This document shows positions 52,768 to 62,127 of a DNA stretch of 64,000 bases, piece by piece. Source of the stretch: VAZQ01 sp963753575 (GTDB taxonomy: Bacteria > Pseudomonadota > Alphaproteobacteria > Rhizobiales > Xanthobacteraceae); the NCBI GenBank assembly GCA_963753575.1, contig CAVWCR010000003.1:1860001-1924000 (forward strand). Direction: 5' to 3'. The number at the start of each line of letters is the position of its first letter. Within the stretch, counting starts at the first letter, position 1. The notes beneath the pieces are model-generated. The model was not told where the DNA came from. It ran no database searches and saw only the letters and a list, made by a program, of their open reading frames with translations. A program made the translations under genes and the position numbers.

Positions 52768-53745
52768 ATGATGTCAAGCCGAGCGGTTTCGCAATTGCGC
52801 GGTGGTTTCGCGCCACCCCGCCAGGCGAGCGTCGCCTCATGCGATGCGGCCTCGATTGTGCAGCGCCCGCGGGGCAGGGCGCGTTTCGCGCATTACCTGA
52901 CGCACCCGAGCGAAACGATCGTCCCCTTTGCATTCGCCGCCGCGCTGATCAGCTTTCTCGCGGTGGGCTGGGTCAACCGAAACGAAGGCCACCTGACCCC
53001 CGAAAGCGGCCTTGGCTATTGGCTCGGCATTGCCGGGGCCAGCGCCATGTTGCTGTTGCTGCTCTATCCGCTTCGCAAGCGCGTCAAGCTCCTCCGCCTC
53101 ATGGGTGGCGTCGCATTCTGGTTTCGCGTCCACATGGTGCTCGGACTTGTCGGGCCGGCATTGATCCTATTCCACTCCAACTTTCAGCTTGGATCGCTCA
53201 ACAGCAACGTCGCCCTGTTCGCGATGCTGATCGTTGCAGCAAGCGGCCTGGTTGGCCGGTACCTCTACGGCAAGGTCCACCTTGGTCTTTATGGCCGTAA
53301 GGCAGCCGTGAAAGAGATCCTCGCTGATGCTGCCACCCTCAAGCACTTGTTTGGCGATGATGTCCCGGATTCGGACCGTATCGCCACAGAGTTGGATGCG
53401 TTCGCCAAACTGGCCATGGCGCCGCGGAGCGGCGCGCTTGCCGGCCTCTGGTCGATGTCAGCGCTGAAGTTGCGGGCGCGCGCGCTGCGCCGACGGTTAT
53501 CGGCCGAGGCCAACTGGCTGATCAAACGCGAAGCGAAAAGGCACCGCTGGCCGCGACGGATACGGCGTGAACGGCTCGCCGCCGCCCACGAACTCATAGC
53601 GCTGCATCTGGCCGCAGTCAGAAAGGCGGCTGCATTTGCATTCTATGAGCGTCTCTTCGCCCTTTGGCACGTCCTGCATCTGCCACTGTTCATTCTTCTT
53701 GTTCTGGTGGCCATCATCCACGTCATCGCTGTCCACTTCTACTGA
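52768..53745 (+). CDS. His-rich inner-membrane protein, possible b-type cytochrome, 325 aa
   Basis: Five or so membrane helices: VPFAFAAALISFLAVGWVN, GIAGASAMLLLLLYPLRKR, FRVHMVLGLVGPALILFHSN, VALFAMLIVAASGLVGRYLY and, after a ~110-aa basic cytoplasmic loop, WHVLHLPLFILLVLVAIIHV. Paired histidines inside helices (HMVLG..HSN, WHVLH, IHVIAVH) could bind heme b as in ferric-reductase-like proteins. It starts the cytochrome operon and is 14 bp ahead of the 18-heme gene, so it could move electrons between the quinone pool or the oxidoreductase and the periplasm. The family is not named with certainty. Confidence 0.7.
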   Translation: MMSSRAVSQLRGGFAPPRQASVASCDAASIVQRPRGRARFAHYLTHPSETIVPFAFAAALISFLAVGWVNRNEGHLTPESGLGYWLGIAGASAMLLLLLYPLRKRVKLLRLMGGVAFWFRVHMVLGLVGPALILFHSNFQLGSLNSNVALFAMLIVAASGLVGRYLYGKVHLGLYGRKAAVKEILADAATLKHLFGDDVPDSDRIATELDAFAKLAMAPRSGALAGLWSMSALKLRARALRRRLSAEANWLIKREAKRHRWPRRIRRERLAAAHELIALHLAAVRKAAAFAFYERLFALWHVLHLPLFILLVLVAIIHVIAVHFY

Positions 53746-53759
53746 CCGGAGCCGCACCA

Positions 53760-55127
53760 TTGAAATATCTCGTCGCACGGGCGATTGTCCTCGGAGCAAT
53801 CGGCGCCGTCGCGATGAGTTCGAGCGCCCGGTCGCAGAACATCTTCCAGTCGCTCGTGATGCCCGGCCCCTTGATTTCGGGGCATGCCAAACTTGAGAAG
53901 GAGTGCAGCAGCTGCCATGAGCCGTTTTCACGGCAGTCGCAGAGCAGTCTGTGCCTTGTGTGCCATAAGGATACCGCCGCAGACCGCCGGGGTCGGAAAG
54001 GCTTTCACGGCCGCCAGCCTGATGCCCTGAACAAGGACTGCAAGCATTGCCATAGCGACCACAAGGGCCGAGGCGCGGACGTCATCCAACTCGATCGCGA
54101 GACCTTCAATCACGCCTTCACGGACTTTGAGCTCAAGGGTGGACACAAGACCGTTCGCTGCGACGGGTGCCATACCGCCACCGTCGCTTTCCGCGATACG
54201 CCCGGGCGCTGCTTCGACTGTCACAAGTCGAAGGAACCTCACAAGCAACGCCTGGGCGAAAAATGCGATGGCTGCCACAGCGAGGAAGGCTGGCGTCGTG
54301 TCAAGCCGTTCGATCACAGCAAGACCAAGTTCGCTCTCGTGGGAGCCCATAAGGATGTCGCGTGCGCAGCCTGCCATGCCGGCGAGCGCTACAAGAACCT
54401 ACCGACCACGTGCGTTTCGTGCCATCGCCTGCAGGACGCCCATGCCACCCGGTATGGCAACAAGTGCGAGACCTGCCACGCCTCAAGCAAATGGAAGACG
54501 GTACGTTTCAACCACGATCGGATGACCAAATTTCCCTTGCGAGGAGAGCACGTGAAGGTCAAATGCGATACCTGTCATACCGGCGACCTCTATCGTGACA
54601 AGCTCGCAACCACTTGTGTTTCGTGCCACAAGAAGGATGACGCTCACAAAGCCCAGCTCGGCAATCGGTGCGAGCAGTGCCACAGGGAAACTGGCTGGCG
54701 TCGCAAAGTCGCCTTCGACCACGACCTTACGCGCTTTCCGCTCATCGGTCGTCATGCCATTGTGCCATGCGAAGAATGTCACCGCACCACAACCTTCAAG
54801 GATGCACCGCGCGCCTGCGCCAGCTGTCACAAGGACAGTCACCACGAAGGCCGCCTCACGAGCAATTGCGCCCGGTGCCACAACCCCAATGGCTGGGTAC
54901 GCTGGCGCTTTGATCACAACGCGCAGACTCGATACCCACTGGACGGAGCCCATCGAGGCCTCAACTGCCACGCCTGTCACACCGTCAAGGCAGTCGCCAA
55001 GATCTCGCTATCGAAGACTTGCGTCAGTTGCCACAACCGCGATGACGTGCATCAAGGCTCGTTCGGAAAGTCATGCGAGCGCTGCCACAACACCGTGTCA
55101 TTCAAACGCGGGGTGATCCGGCGATGA
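53760..55127 (+). CDS. periplasmic 18-heme c-type cytochrome, 455 aa
   Basis: TTG at 53760 opens right after GGAG and gives a signal peptide (KYLVARAIVLGAIGAVAMSS..ARSQN). The mature part holds 18 CxxCH motifs (first ECSSCHE, last SCERCHN), one heme per about 25 residues. Many are paired with a preceding His in the c3/c7-like pattern F(D/N)H..T.F.L.G.H..V.C..CH (for example FDHSKTKFALVGAHKDVACA), implying bis-His ligation. This is a class III-type multiheme wire or electron store. It sits between the membrane protein and the 44-heme gene. Confidence 0.9.
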   Translation: MKYLVARAIVLGAIGAVAMSSSARSQNIFQSLVMPGPLISGHAKLEKECSSCHEPFSRQSQSSLCLVCHKDTAADRRGRKGFHGRQPDALNKDCKHCHSDHKGRGADVIQLDRETFNHAFTDFELKGGHKTVRCDGCHTATVAFRDTPGRCFDCHKSKEPHKQRLGEKCDGCHSEEGWRRVKPFDHSKTKFALVGAHKDVACAACHAGERYKNLPTTCVSCHRLQDAHATRYGNKCETCHASSKWKTVRFNHDRMTKFPLRGEHVKVKCDTCHTGDLYRDKLATTCVSCHKKDDAHKAQLGNRCEQCHRETGWRRKVAFDHDLTRFPLIGRHAIVPCEECHRTTTFKDAPRACASCHKDSHHEGRLTSNCARCHNPNGWVRWRFDHNAQTRYPLDGAHRGLNCHACHTVKAVAKISLSKTCVSCHNRDDVHQGSFGKSCERCHNTVSFKRGVIRR

Positions 55128-55237
55128 TCCGGCCGGACACCAGTCGCGAGACAGGGCCGGCCTTGTCGTGCGGCGCCTCTAAGAAAGCGGCTCAGATGGG
55201 CAACTGTGGCCCAGCGCATGGATCGTTGGAGGTGCTC

Positions 55238-55621
55238 ATGTACAAATTGCTGATGGCCGCTTGTCTCGCGCACATGACTCTCGCGCTCATGGCGCCACCG
55301 GCTCGCGCTCAAGTCACCCCGCAGTCAATGACATTGTCGGGGGTCAGCGATTGCATCAAGGACGCGATTGCCACCGGCTCGGTGGAAGGCAATGGTAATA
55401 TCCTTCAGTTTTCATGCAATGCGGCGAGAGCTAAGGCGCTCTATAATTTTCTAGGCAGGAAGATCCAGGCTGAAGTCGTTCAAGATCGCAATGGCAAGTT
55501 CGAGAACCGGCAGTTTGGTAATAGCGCTTGTTACCACCGGATTGAAGATCAAGCCGCCAAGGCAGTTGATGAGTTTCGCTGCGACTTGATCATGGTCGTC
55601 GGAGACGCAATACGCGAATAG
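55238..55621 (+). CDS. small secreted protein, 127 aa
   Basis: GGAGG precedes the ATG. MYKLLMAACLAHMTLALMAP is a signal peptide ending ..ARAQ. The mature part has four cysteines (VSDCIKD, FSCNAAR, NSACYHR, FRCDLIM) and no heme motif, so it probably makes two disulfides. It lies 110 bp after the 18-heme gene on the same strand. Family unknown; possibly an assembly or docking factor. Confidence 0.7.
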   Translation: MYKLLMAACLAHMTLALMAPPARAQVTPQSMTLSGVSDCIKDAIATGSVEGNGNILQFSCNAARAKALYNFLGRKIQAEVVQDRNGKFENRQFGNSACYHRIEDQAAKAVDEFRCDLIMVVGDAIRE

Positions 55622-56381
55622 AAATACACGAATAGAAGCGCGCGCCACTCATGATCCCAACTCACTTCGTCATATAGTGGTCTGATTGCACCGGCAATAT
55701 CGTCCACAAGATCGGCCCGGTAGCGATGTGTGGGCCGCGTCCCTACGTCAGCTCCTTCGTCTAACGATTTCGCCGAACCACTTTAGAAAAAATTGCAAAG
55801 GTATTCTGCAACGATTTTGCAGAAGAAATAACAACATAGAAAAAGACGCGGTACGATCATCTAGCGTCTTTCAGTGGCATCGTCTCAAAATTGCCCAACA
55901 ATGGCCGCGGGCAGGTTGTTAATTTTCGTCAGAATTATTCTAAACAAAGAGCGCGAGGGCGCGAGAGTACGGCAACAACTTAGTCGCGCAACGTTCGTAG
56001 ATTGCAGATGTCTTGAACAGCAGATGTCTTGAACAGCAGATGCCTTGAACAAAGGAGTGTCGACGGAGGATGCGGTAGGATCAGAGCGAGAGGTCGGCTG
56101 ATCTGTCGGGGGCCTAGAGTGATGCGACCCCTGTCTGCCCGATCGAGGTGAACTCGGTACCCCTCGAGTTAGAGCGGCAGCGCGGATCGCGAGGTACCCG
56201 TTCGGGGTGGAACGGACGTACTTCCGACAAGCCAGAGAATGGACGCTTGGAATTCGATCGAGGCGCGTGCGCGCTGTTCGAGCGGGTTTGTATTGCTCCC
56301 ATTCTTGGCGAGATCGCAGCCAGCTGACAGTGCAATCGGTTTCGACTTCGGGGGAAGTTGAGAGGCAAGGGGGCATAGGAA
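55622..56381. other. 760-bp AT-rich gap ahead of the 44-heme gene
   Basis: The middle (55780-55890) is clearly AT-rich. It holds three 16-bp repeats (56004-56051) and presumably the promoter of the giant cytochrome gene. No coding region supported. Confidence 0.45.
56004..56051 (+). repeat. three 16-bp tandem repeats
   Basis: Units gcagatgtcttgaaca at 56004, 56020 and, with one change, 56036. They lie about 330 bp before the 44-heme gene and could be operator sites. Confidence 0.8.
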
Positions 56382-59300
56382 ATGAGCGAAGAATTCGCTC
56401 ATATCATCGGGTCGGGCTTCAGGTCACGGGCCTGGCGGTTGTGCTTGGTCCTTGTGCTGGCGGCACTGGGCGGCGCGCCGGTGCATGCGCAGCGAAACGG
56501 CACGTCGTTTGATCACTTCTCGACCGGATTCCCGCTCGCTGGGGCCCATTTCAGCGTCGACTGCACCTCGTGCCACGTTGGTGGTCGCTTCAAAGGCACG
56601 CCGCGACAATGCGCCGGCTGCCACAACGGCACGATTGCCGGCGGAAAGCCCGCCACGCATGCCCGTACGACAAATGCCTGTGAGCGGTGCCATGTGGAAA
56701 CCGCTTGGCACCAGATTCGCTACGACCACAGCCAAGCGATTGGCGCATGCGTGGGCTGTCACAACGGCTCGCACGCGCGCGGCAAGCCTGCGACCCACAT
56801 CGCAACCACAGCGCCGTGCGAAGCCTGCCATCGCAATACCTTCACGTTCTATGCAGTGAGTTGGACGCATTCCGGCATCTCCACTGGCTGCGCCAGCTGC
56901 CACAACGGCGCGAATGCCCTCGGCAAGCCGGCAACTCACATCGCGACGACAGCGGCCTGCGAGACCTGCCACAAAAACACGACCAGCTTCGCCGGCGCCG
57001 TGATGGACCACACCGGCATCAGCACCGATTGCGCGACCTGCCACAATGGCACTGCTGCCCGCGGTAAGCCGGCGACCCACATTGCCACCGCCGCCGCCTG
57101 CGAGACCTGCCACAAGAGCACGATTAGCTTCGCCGGCGCCAAGATGGACCACACCGGCATCACCACCGGCTGCGCCAGTTGCCACAATGGCACCGCCGCA
57201 GTCGGCAAGCCGGCCAATCACGTCGCCACCACGGCCGCCTGCGAGACCTGCCATAAGAGCACCACGAGCTTTGCGGGCGCTACCTTCAATCACACCGGCA
57301 TCACCACCGGCTGCGCCAGCTGCCACAACGGCATCAGCGCTCAGGGCAAGTCGTCGTCCCATATTGCGACGACCGCGGCGTGCGAGACCTGTCACAAGAG
57401 CACGACGACTTTTGCCGGTGCGATGATGGACCACACCGGCATCACCACCGGCTGTGCCAACTGCCACAATGGCACCAACGCCCGCGGCAAGTCGGCGACC
57501 CATATCGCGACCACGGCGGCTTGCGAGACTTGCCATAAGAGCACGACGAGCTTCGCCGGCGCCAAGATGAACCACACTGGCATCACGACCGGTTGTGCTA
57601 CATGTCACAACGGCACCGCGGCAGTCGGCAAGCCGGCCAATCACGTCGCCACCACGGCGGCTTGCGAGACCTGCCACAAGAGCACGACGAGCTTTGCGGG
57701 CGCTACCTTCAATCACACCGGCATCACCACCGGCTGCGCCAACTGTCACAATGGCACCACGGCGCGCGGCAAGCCGGCCAATCACGTCGCCACCACGGCG
57801 GCGTGCGAGACCTGCCACAAGAGCACCACCACTTTCGCGGGCGCCACCTTCAATCACACCGGTATCACTACCGGTTGCGCTACTTGTCACAACGGTACCA
57901 CGGCGCTCGGCAAGCCCGCCACCCACATCGCCACCACGGCAGCGTGCGAGACCTGCCACAAGAGCACCACCACTTTCGCGGGCGCCACCTTCAATCACAC
58001 CGGCATCACCACCGGCTGCGCCAACTGTCACAATGGCACCACGGCGCGCGGCAAGCCGGCCAATCACGTCGCCACCACGGCGGCGTGCGAGACCTGCCAC
58101 AAGAGCACCACGACTTTTGCTGGCGCCACGTTCAATCACACCGGTATCACCACCGGCTGCGCCAGCTGCCATAACGGCACCACGGCGCGCGGCAAGCCGG
58201 CCAATCACGTCGCCACCACGGCGGCGTGCGAGACCTGCCACAAGAGCACCACCACTTTCGCGGGCGCCACCTTCAATCACACCGGTATCACCACCGGCTG
58301 CGCCAGCTGTCACAACGGCACCACGGCACTCGGCAAGCCGGCCACCCACATCGCCACCACGGCGGCGTGCGAGACCTGCCACAAGAGCACCACGACTTTC
58401 GCGGGCGCCACGTTCAACCACACCGGTATCACCACCGGCTGCACCAGCTGTCACAACGGCACCACGGCACTCGGCAAGCCGGCCACCCACATCGCCACCA
58501 CGGCGGCGTGCGAGACCTGCCACAAGAGCACCACCACCTTCGCGGGCGCCACCTTCAATCACACCGGCATCACCACCGGCTGCGCCAGCTGCCATAACGG
58601 CACCACGGCGCGCGGCAAGCCGGCCAATCACGTCGCCACCACGGCGGCGTGCGAGACCTGCCACAAGAGCACCACGACTTTCGCGGGCGCCACGTTCAAC
58701 CACACCGGTATCACCACCGGCTGCGCCAGCTGTCACAACGGCACCACGGCACTCGGCAAGCCGGCCAATCACGTCGCCACCACGGCGGCGTGCGAGACCT
58801 GCCACAAGAGCACCACGACTTTCGCGGGCGCCACCTTCAATCACACCGGCATCACCACCGGCTGCGCCAGCTGTCACAATGGCACAACGGCGCTCGGCAA
58901 GCCGGCCAATCACGTCGCCACCACGGCGGCCTGCGAGACTTGTCACAAGAGCACCACGACTTTTGCTGGCGCCACCTTCAATCACACCGGCATCACCACC
59001 GGCTGCGCCAGCTGTCACAATGGCACAACGGCGCTCGGCAAGCCGGCCACTCACATCGCGACCACGGCAGCCTGCGAGACTTGTCATAAGAGCACGGTCA
59101 CCTTCGCGGGCGCCCGTATGGACCACACCGGCATCACCACCGGCTGTGCTCGTTGCCACAACGGCACCACCGCGCTCGGCAAGCCGGCCACCCACATCGT
59201 GACCAACGCCGCCTGCGAGACTTGTCACAAGAGCACGGTCACCTTCGCGGGCGCCCGCATGGACCACACCGGCATCACCGCGAGCTGTGCGACCTGCCAC

Positions 59301-59702
59301 AACGGCAGCACGGCGGTGGGCAAGCCGGCCACGCACTTCGTCACCACGCAGCCGTGCGAGAGCTGCCACCGGACCACTGCCTGGACCCCCGTCGCTTACA
59401 GGCACGTGTCGCCAACCTATCCGGACCACGGCACGCGGGTAACGTGCGCAAGCTGCCACACATCGAACTCCCAGACGCTGCCCTGGAAGTACGCCGCGTA
59501 CAAACCAGACTGCGCGGGATGCCACGCTGGAAACTTCAGGCCGAGCCCGCACAAGAAGTACGACAAACCCGCCACGGTCTACTACACGGTCGCCGAGCTC
59601 AGGGATTGTAGCGGCGCCTGCCACGTCTACACCGACAGCTCACTGACGACGATCAAGACGCGGCGCACGGGTCAACACCGGGCCAATGGAGGGGGCTTCT
59701 AG
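56382..59702 (+). CDS. giant repeat cytochrome with 43 CxxCH plus one CxxxCH, 1106 aa
   Basis: Signal peptide (RLCLVLVLAALGGAPVHAQ) then heme motifs from residue 61 to 1081. Residues 170-968 are seventeen 47-residue repeats, each with two CxxCH (CASCHNGTTA.., CETCHKSTTT..). Each CxxCH is preceded by His seven residues before its first Cys (H-x6-CxxCH: THIATTAACETCH, NHTGITTGCASCH), which suggests bis-His hemes. The final motif CSGACH (residue 1076) is CxxxCH. About 24 residues per heme is near the lower limit for cytochromes. The C-terminal 25 residues are unlike the rest. No cell-wall or lipobox signal is visible. It should act as a long conducting chain in the periplasm or beyond. The GGAAATG start has a modest ribosome site. 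Confidence 0.93.
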   Translation: MSEEFAHIIGSGFRSRAWRLCLVLVLAALGGAPVHAQRNGTSFDHFSTGFPLAGAHFSVDCTSCHVGGRFKGTPRQCAGCHNGTIAGGKPATHARTTNACERCHVETAWHQIRYDHSQAIGACVGCHNGSHARGKPATHIATTAPCEACHRNTFTFYAVSWTHSGISTGCASCHNGANALGKPATHIATTAACETCHKNTTSFAGAVMDHTGISTDCATCHNGTAARGKPATHIATAAACETCHKSTISFAGAKMDHTGITTGCASCHNGTAAVGKPANHVATTAACETCHKSTTSFAGATFNHTGITTGCASCHNGISAQGKSSSHIATTAACETCHKSTTTFAGAMMDHTGITTGCANCHNGTNARGKSATHIATTAACETCHKSTTSFAGAKMNHTGITTGCATCHNGTAAVGKPANHVATTAACETCHKSTTSFAGATFNHTGITTGCANCHNGTTARGKPANHVATTAACETCHKSTTTFAGATFNHTGITTGCATCHNGTTALGKPATHIATTAACETCHKSTTTFAGATFNHTGITTGCANCHNGTTARGKPANHVATTAACETCHKSTTTFAGATFNHTGITTGCASCHNGTTARGKPANHVATTAACETCHKSTTTFAGATFNHTGITTGCASCHNGTTALGKPATHIATTAACETCHKSTTTFAGATFNHTGITTGCTSCHNGTTALGKPATHIATTAACETCHKSTTTFAGATFNHTGITTGCASCHNGTTARGKPANHVATTAACETCHKSTTTFAGATFNHTGITTGCASCHNGTTALGKPANHVATTAACETCHKSTTTFAGATFNHTGITTGCASCHNGTTALGKPANHVATTAACETCHKSTTTFAGATFNHTGITTGCASCHNGTTALGKPATHIATTAACETCHKSTVTFAGARMDHTGITTGCARCHNGTTALGKPATHIVTNAACETCHKSTVTFAGARMDHTGITASCATCHNGSTAVGKPATHFVTTQPCESCHRTTAWTPVAYRHVSPTYPDHGTRVTCASCHTSNSQTLPWKYAAYKPDCAGCHAGNFRPSPHKKYDKPATVYYTVAELRDCSGACHVYTDSSLTTIKTRRTGQHRANGGGF
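56889..59285 (+). repeat. 17 tandem copies of a 141-bp coding repeat
   Basis: Phase is exact: each 141 bp codes 47 residues with two heme sites. Central copies are almost identical in DNA, edge copies are more diverged, as expected for unequal crossing-over or slippage. Such an array can change length and is hard to assemble from short reads. Confidence 0.9.
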
Positions 59703-62030
59703 TGAGATCGCTCGCGCATCGCCGCCGCCGGCTGACGGCGCTGGCGTTCTCCTCGGCTTTGATCTGGGCGTCGAGTTCAGGCGACGGCCGAACCGGTCGT
59801 CGACCAGGCACTTGCCGGCGCACAGCTCCTAACCGATCGGGGATGCATGATCCTCAAGATCGATTTCAACCTACGCATCCGCTATAGCAGCCACTTTCCG
59901 CTTAGCAGCGGCGATGAATTGCGGATCTCGGTCCGCCCGATCGATCGGGATCAGGCGGCTGCGCTGCTGCAGCTCAGACGAGAGGCGATCCGCGTGGCGA
60001 ATGGAAAAGTCGCCGCGATCAAGGCTGTCGATTTCGAGTCCGATCAGCCGTCTGGCCCGGTGCTCAGAATTCAGTTCGAGCATCCCGTTTCATATCAGGT
60101 AGCCCAAGGTTCGAATTTCGAGAGCATCATCGTGGCGATTGCAGGCAAGAAGGGCTACCCGGCCTGTCGGCCGGAGGTTCCTGCCGGAGCACGTGAGGCG
60201 CATGAGAAGGACGAGCCACGTGGTGGCTCTGCGGACCTGACCGCGCCCATGCGCCTGAAGGACCGTCCGCCCGGCAAGATTTTGAATGCGGATCTGCGTA
60301 TCGCGGCGGCGTCGATGGACGAAGGCAGGGCCGCTCTGAGAAAGGGGCAGTTCAAGAGCGCGATAAGGCTGTTCACCAAAGTGCTGCGCTATCCCGAAAA
60401 CCAATACAGCGCTGAAGCACAGGAGTTCCTGGGCCTCGCGCATCAGAAGAGCGGTCAGCTTGCGCAAGCAAGAAGCGAATACGAAGACTACCTGCGCCGC
60501 TACCCAAGCGGCGAAGGCAATGAGCGGGTTGCACAGCGAATGGCAGGGCTCTTGACCGCGATGGGCGAGCCGCGAGAAAAACTTCGCCAAGCCAAAAGTC
60601 CGCGCTTCCGACGCCGTAGTGAGCCGGGCTGGAGCCTGTACGGCAGCGTGTCGGCCTTCTACATCCGCGATGACAGCTTCCGCACGCTAAAGGATCCATC
60701 GCTGCCGCCCGTTCCCAACGAGGATCCGGACGCGCATCGCGTGCACCAGAACACAGTACTCTCGAGCCTCGACCTGACCGGAACCTGGACGGACGGCGTG
60801 GCGAAATCAAAAATCCGATTCTCCGGCACCGAGGAACACAGCTTTCAACCCGACGTAACGCATCGGGACATCGTTGGTATTTCAGCGCTCTATCTGGAGA
60901 CGACGCTGATCGACTGGGGCGTCCTGGGACGCGTCGGTCGTCAAACTCGCAACACGGGCGGTGTGCTCGGACGCTTCGATGGCGCCCTATTCAGCTGGCA
61001 GACAAGCCCGGCGGTTCGTTTCAACCTTGTCGGCGGCTCGCCGGTTGTCAGCCGAAAAGACGGTATCTTCAAGGATCAGAAGGTCTTTTATGGTGCGAGT
61101 GTCGACCTCGGACCTTTCTTTGGCGGATTCGAGACCACTCTGTTTGCGATCGAGCAGCGAGACCGGTCCTGGCTCGACCGACGCAGTGTCGGCGCCGAGT
61201 TCCGATATTTCGACGTCACCAGATCGTTGCTGGGAACCGTGGACTACGACGTGCACTTCAACAGGCTTAACGCAGCCATCTTCTCGGGCTCCTGGACCCT
61301 GTTCGACAAGTCGACAATATATGGCTCCGTCGACTACCGTAAGACACCCTATTTGTCGGCATGGACCGCGCTGCAGGGACAGCCGTTCCTGACTCTCTAT
61401 GACATGATGCGCTTCTACACCAAGCAGGAAGTCGACCAGCTCGCGATCGACCGGACTGCAACCTATCGGTCCGCCATGGTTGGCTTTTCGCATCCGTTGA
61501 ATGACCAGTTTCAAGTGAGCGCCGACGCGACTGTCGTCGACGTATCGGGCATGCCGGCATCGGGCGGGGTGGATGCAATCCTTCCCATCGGAAGGGAGTA
61601 CTACTATTCGGCGCAGCTCATCGGCACAGGCCTCTTCCAGCCCGGCGACATGTATATTGCCGGATTTCGGTTTGCGGACTATGCCCAGTCCAATCTCTAT
61701 GTGCTCGATTTCAGCGCGCGGTATCCTCTCATGCCCGAGTTCCGCATCAGTCCTCGCCTGCGGCTCGGATATCGCAAGGGCGACACAACCGATCTGAAGG
61801 AATACACGATCTTGCCGTCTGTCCTGCTCAACTACTACTTGACCAAGGATCTCAACCTTGAGGTGGAAGTCGGCACCCAGTGGACTGACCTGAATCAACT
61901 TGGCATCAGGGAGAAGACAACCAATCTTTTTCTGACGGCGGGGATTCGCTACGATTTCCATGTCGACGGAAAAGCGCAAAATCCTGCTGATCGACGCAAC
62001 TGTGTACTTCCTTGGCCGATGTGCCGATAG
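59702..62030 (+). pseudogene. outer-membrane beta-barrel protein with TPR, frameshifted after its signal peptide
   Basis: A GTG at 59702 overlaps the cytochrome stop (TAGTG) and opens a signal peptide (RSLAHRRRRLTALAFSSALI WASS). One extra T at 59776-59777 then breaks the frame; removing it gives QATAEPVVDQALAGAQLLTD and the long frame to 62030. Parts: a beta-rich AMIN-like domain (~1-130 after the signal), a TPR pair (AALRKGQFKSAIRLFTKVLR), and from SLYGSVSAFYIRDDS a ~430-aa barrel of alternating strands (GSWTLFDKSTIYGSVDYR .. TTNLFLTAGIRYDF). Without the correction translation from ATG 59847 yields a protein lacking export. Candidate outer-membrane conduit for the cytochromes. Confidence 0.75.
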
Positions 62031-62127
62031 TGGGCCGCCAGGACGACCCATGGGGAGCAGCAGCGCACGCAGGATCGTTTCGCGGCATGTCTGAGCGAAG
62101 CGAGATGCTCATGGACGGGAGACCACA

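Noticed and set aside
57595..59202. 535-codon open frame in another plus frame of the same gene
   Set aside because: Periodic Pro-Arg-rich translation of the 141-bp repeats, a shadow.
56889..59285. CRISPR array
   Set aside because: The repeats are 141 bp, coding and contiguous, with no unique spacers and no cas gene.
56424..59624. 1066-codon open frame antisense to the 44-heme gene
   Set aside because: It exists because the repeated codons avoid stops on the other strand; the predicted protein is low-complexity (GGDVIGRLAARRGAV..) with no start signal or family.
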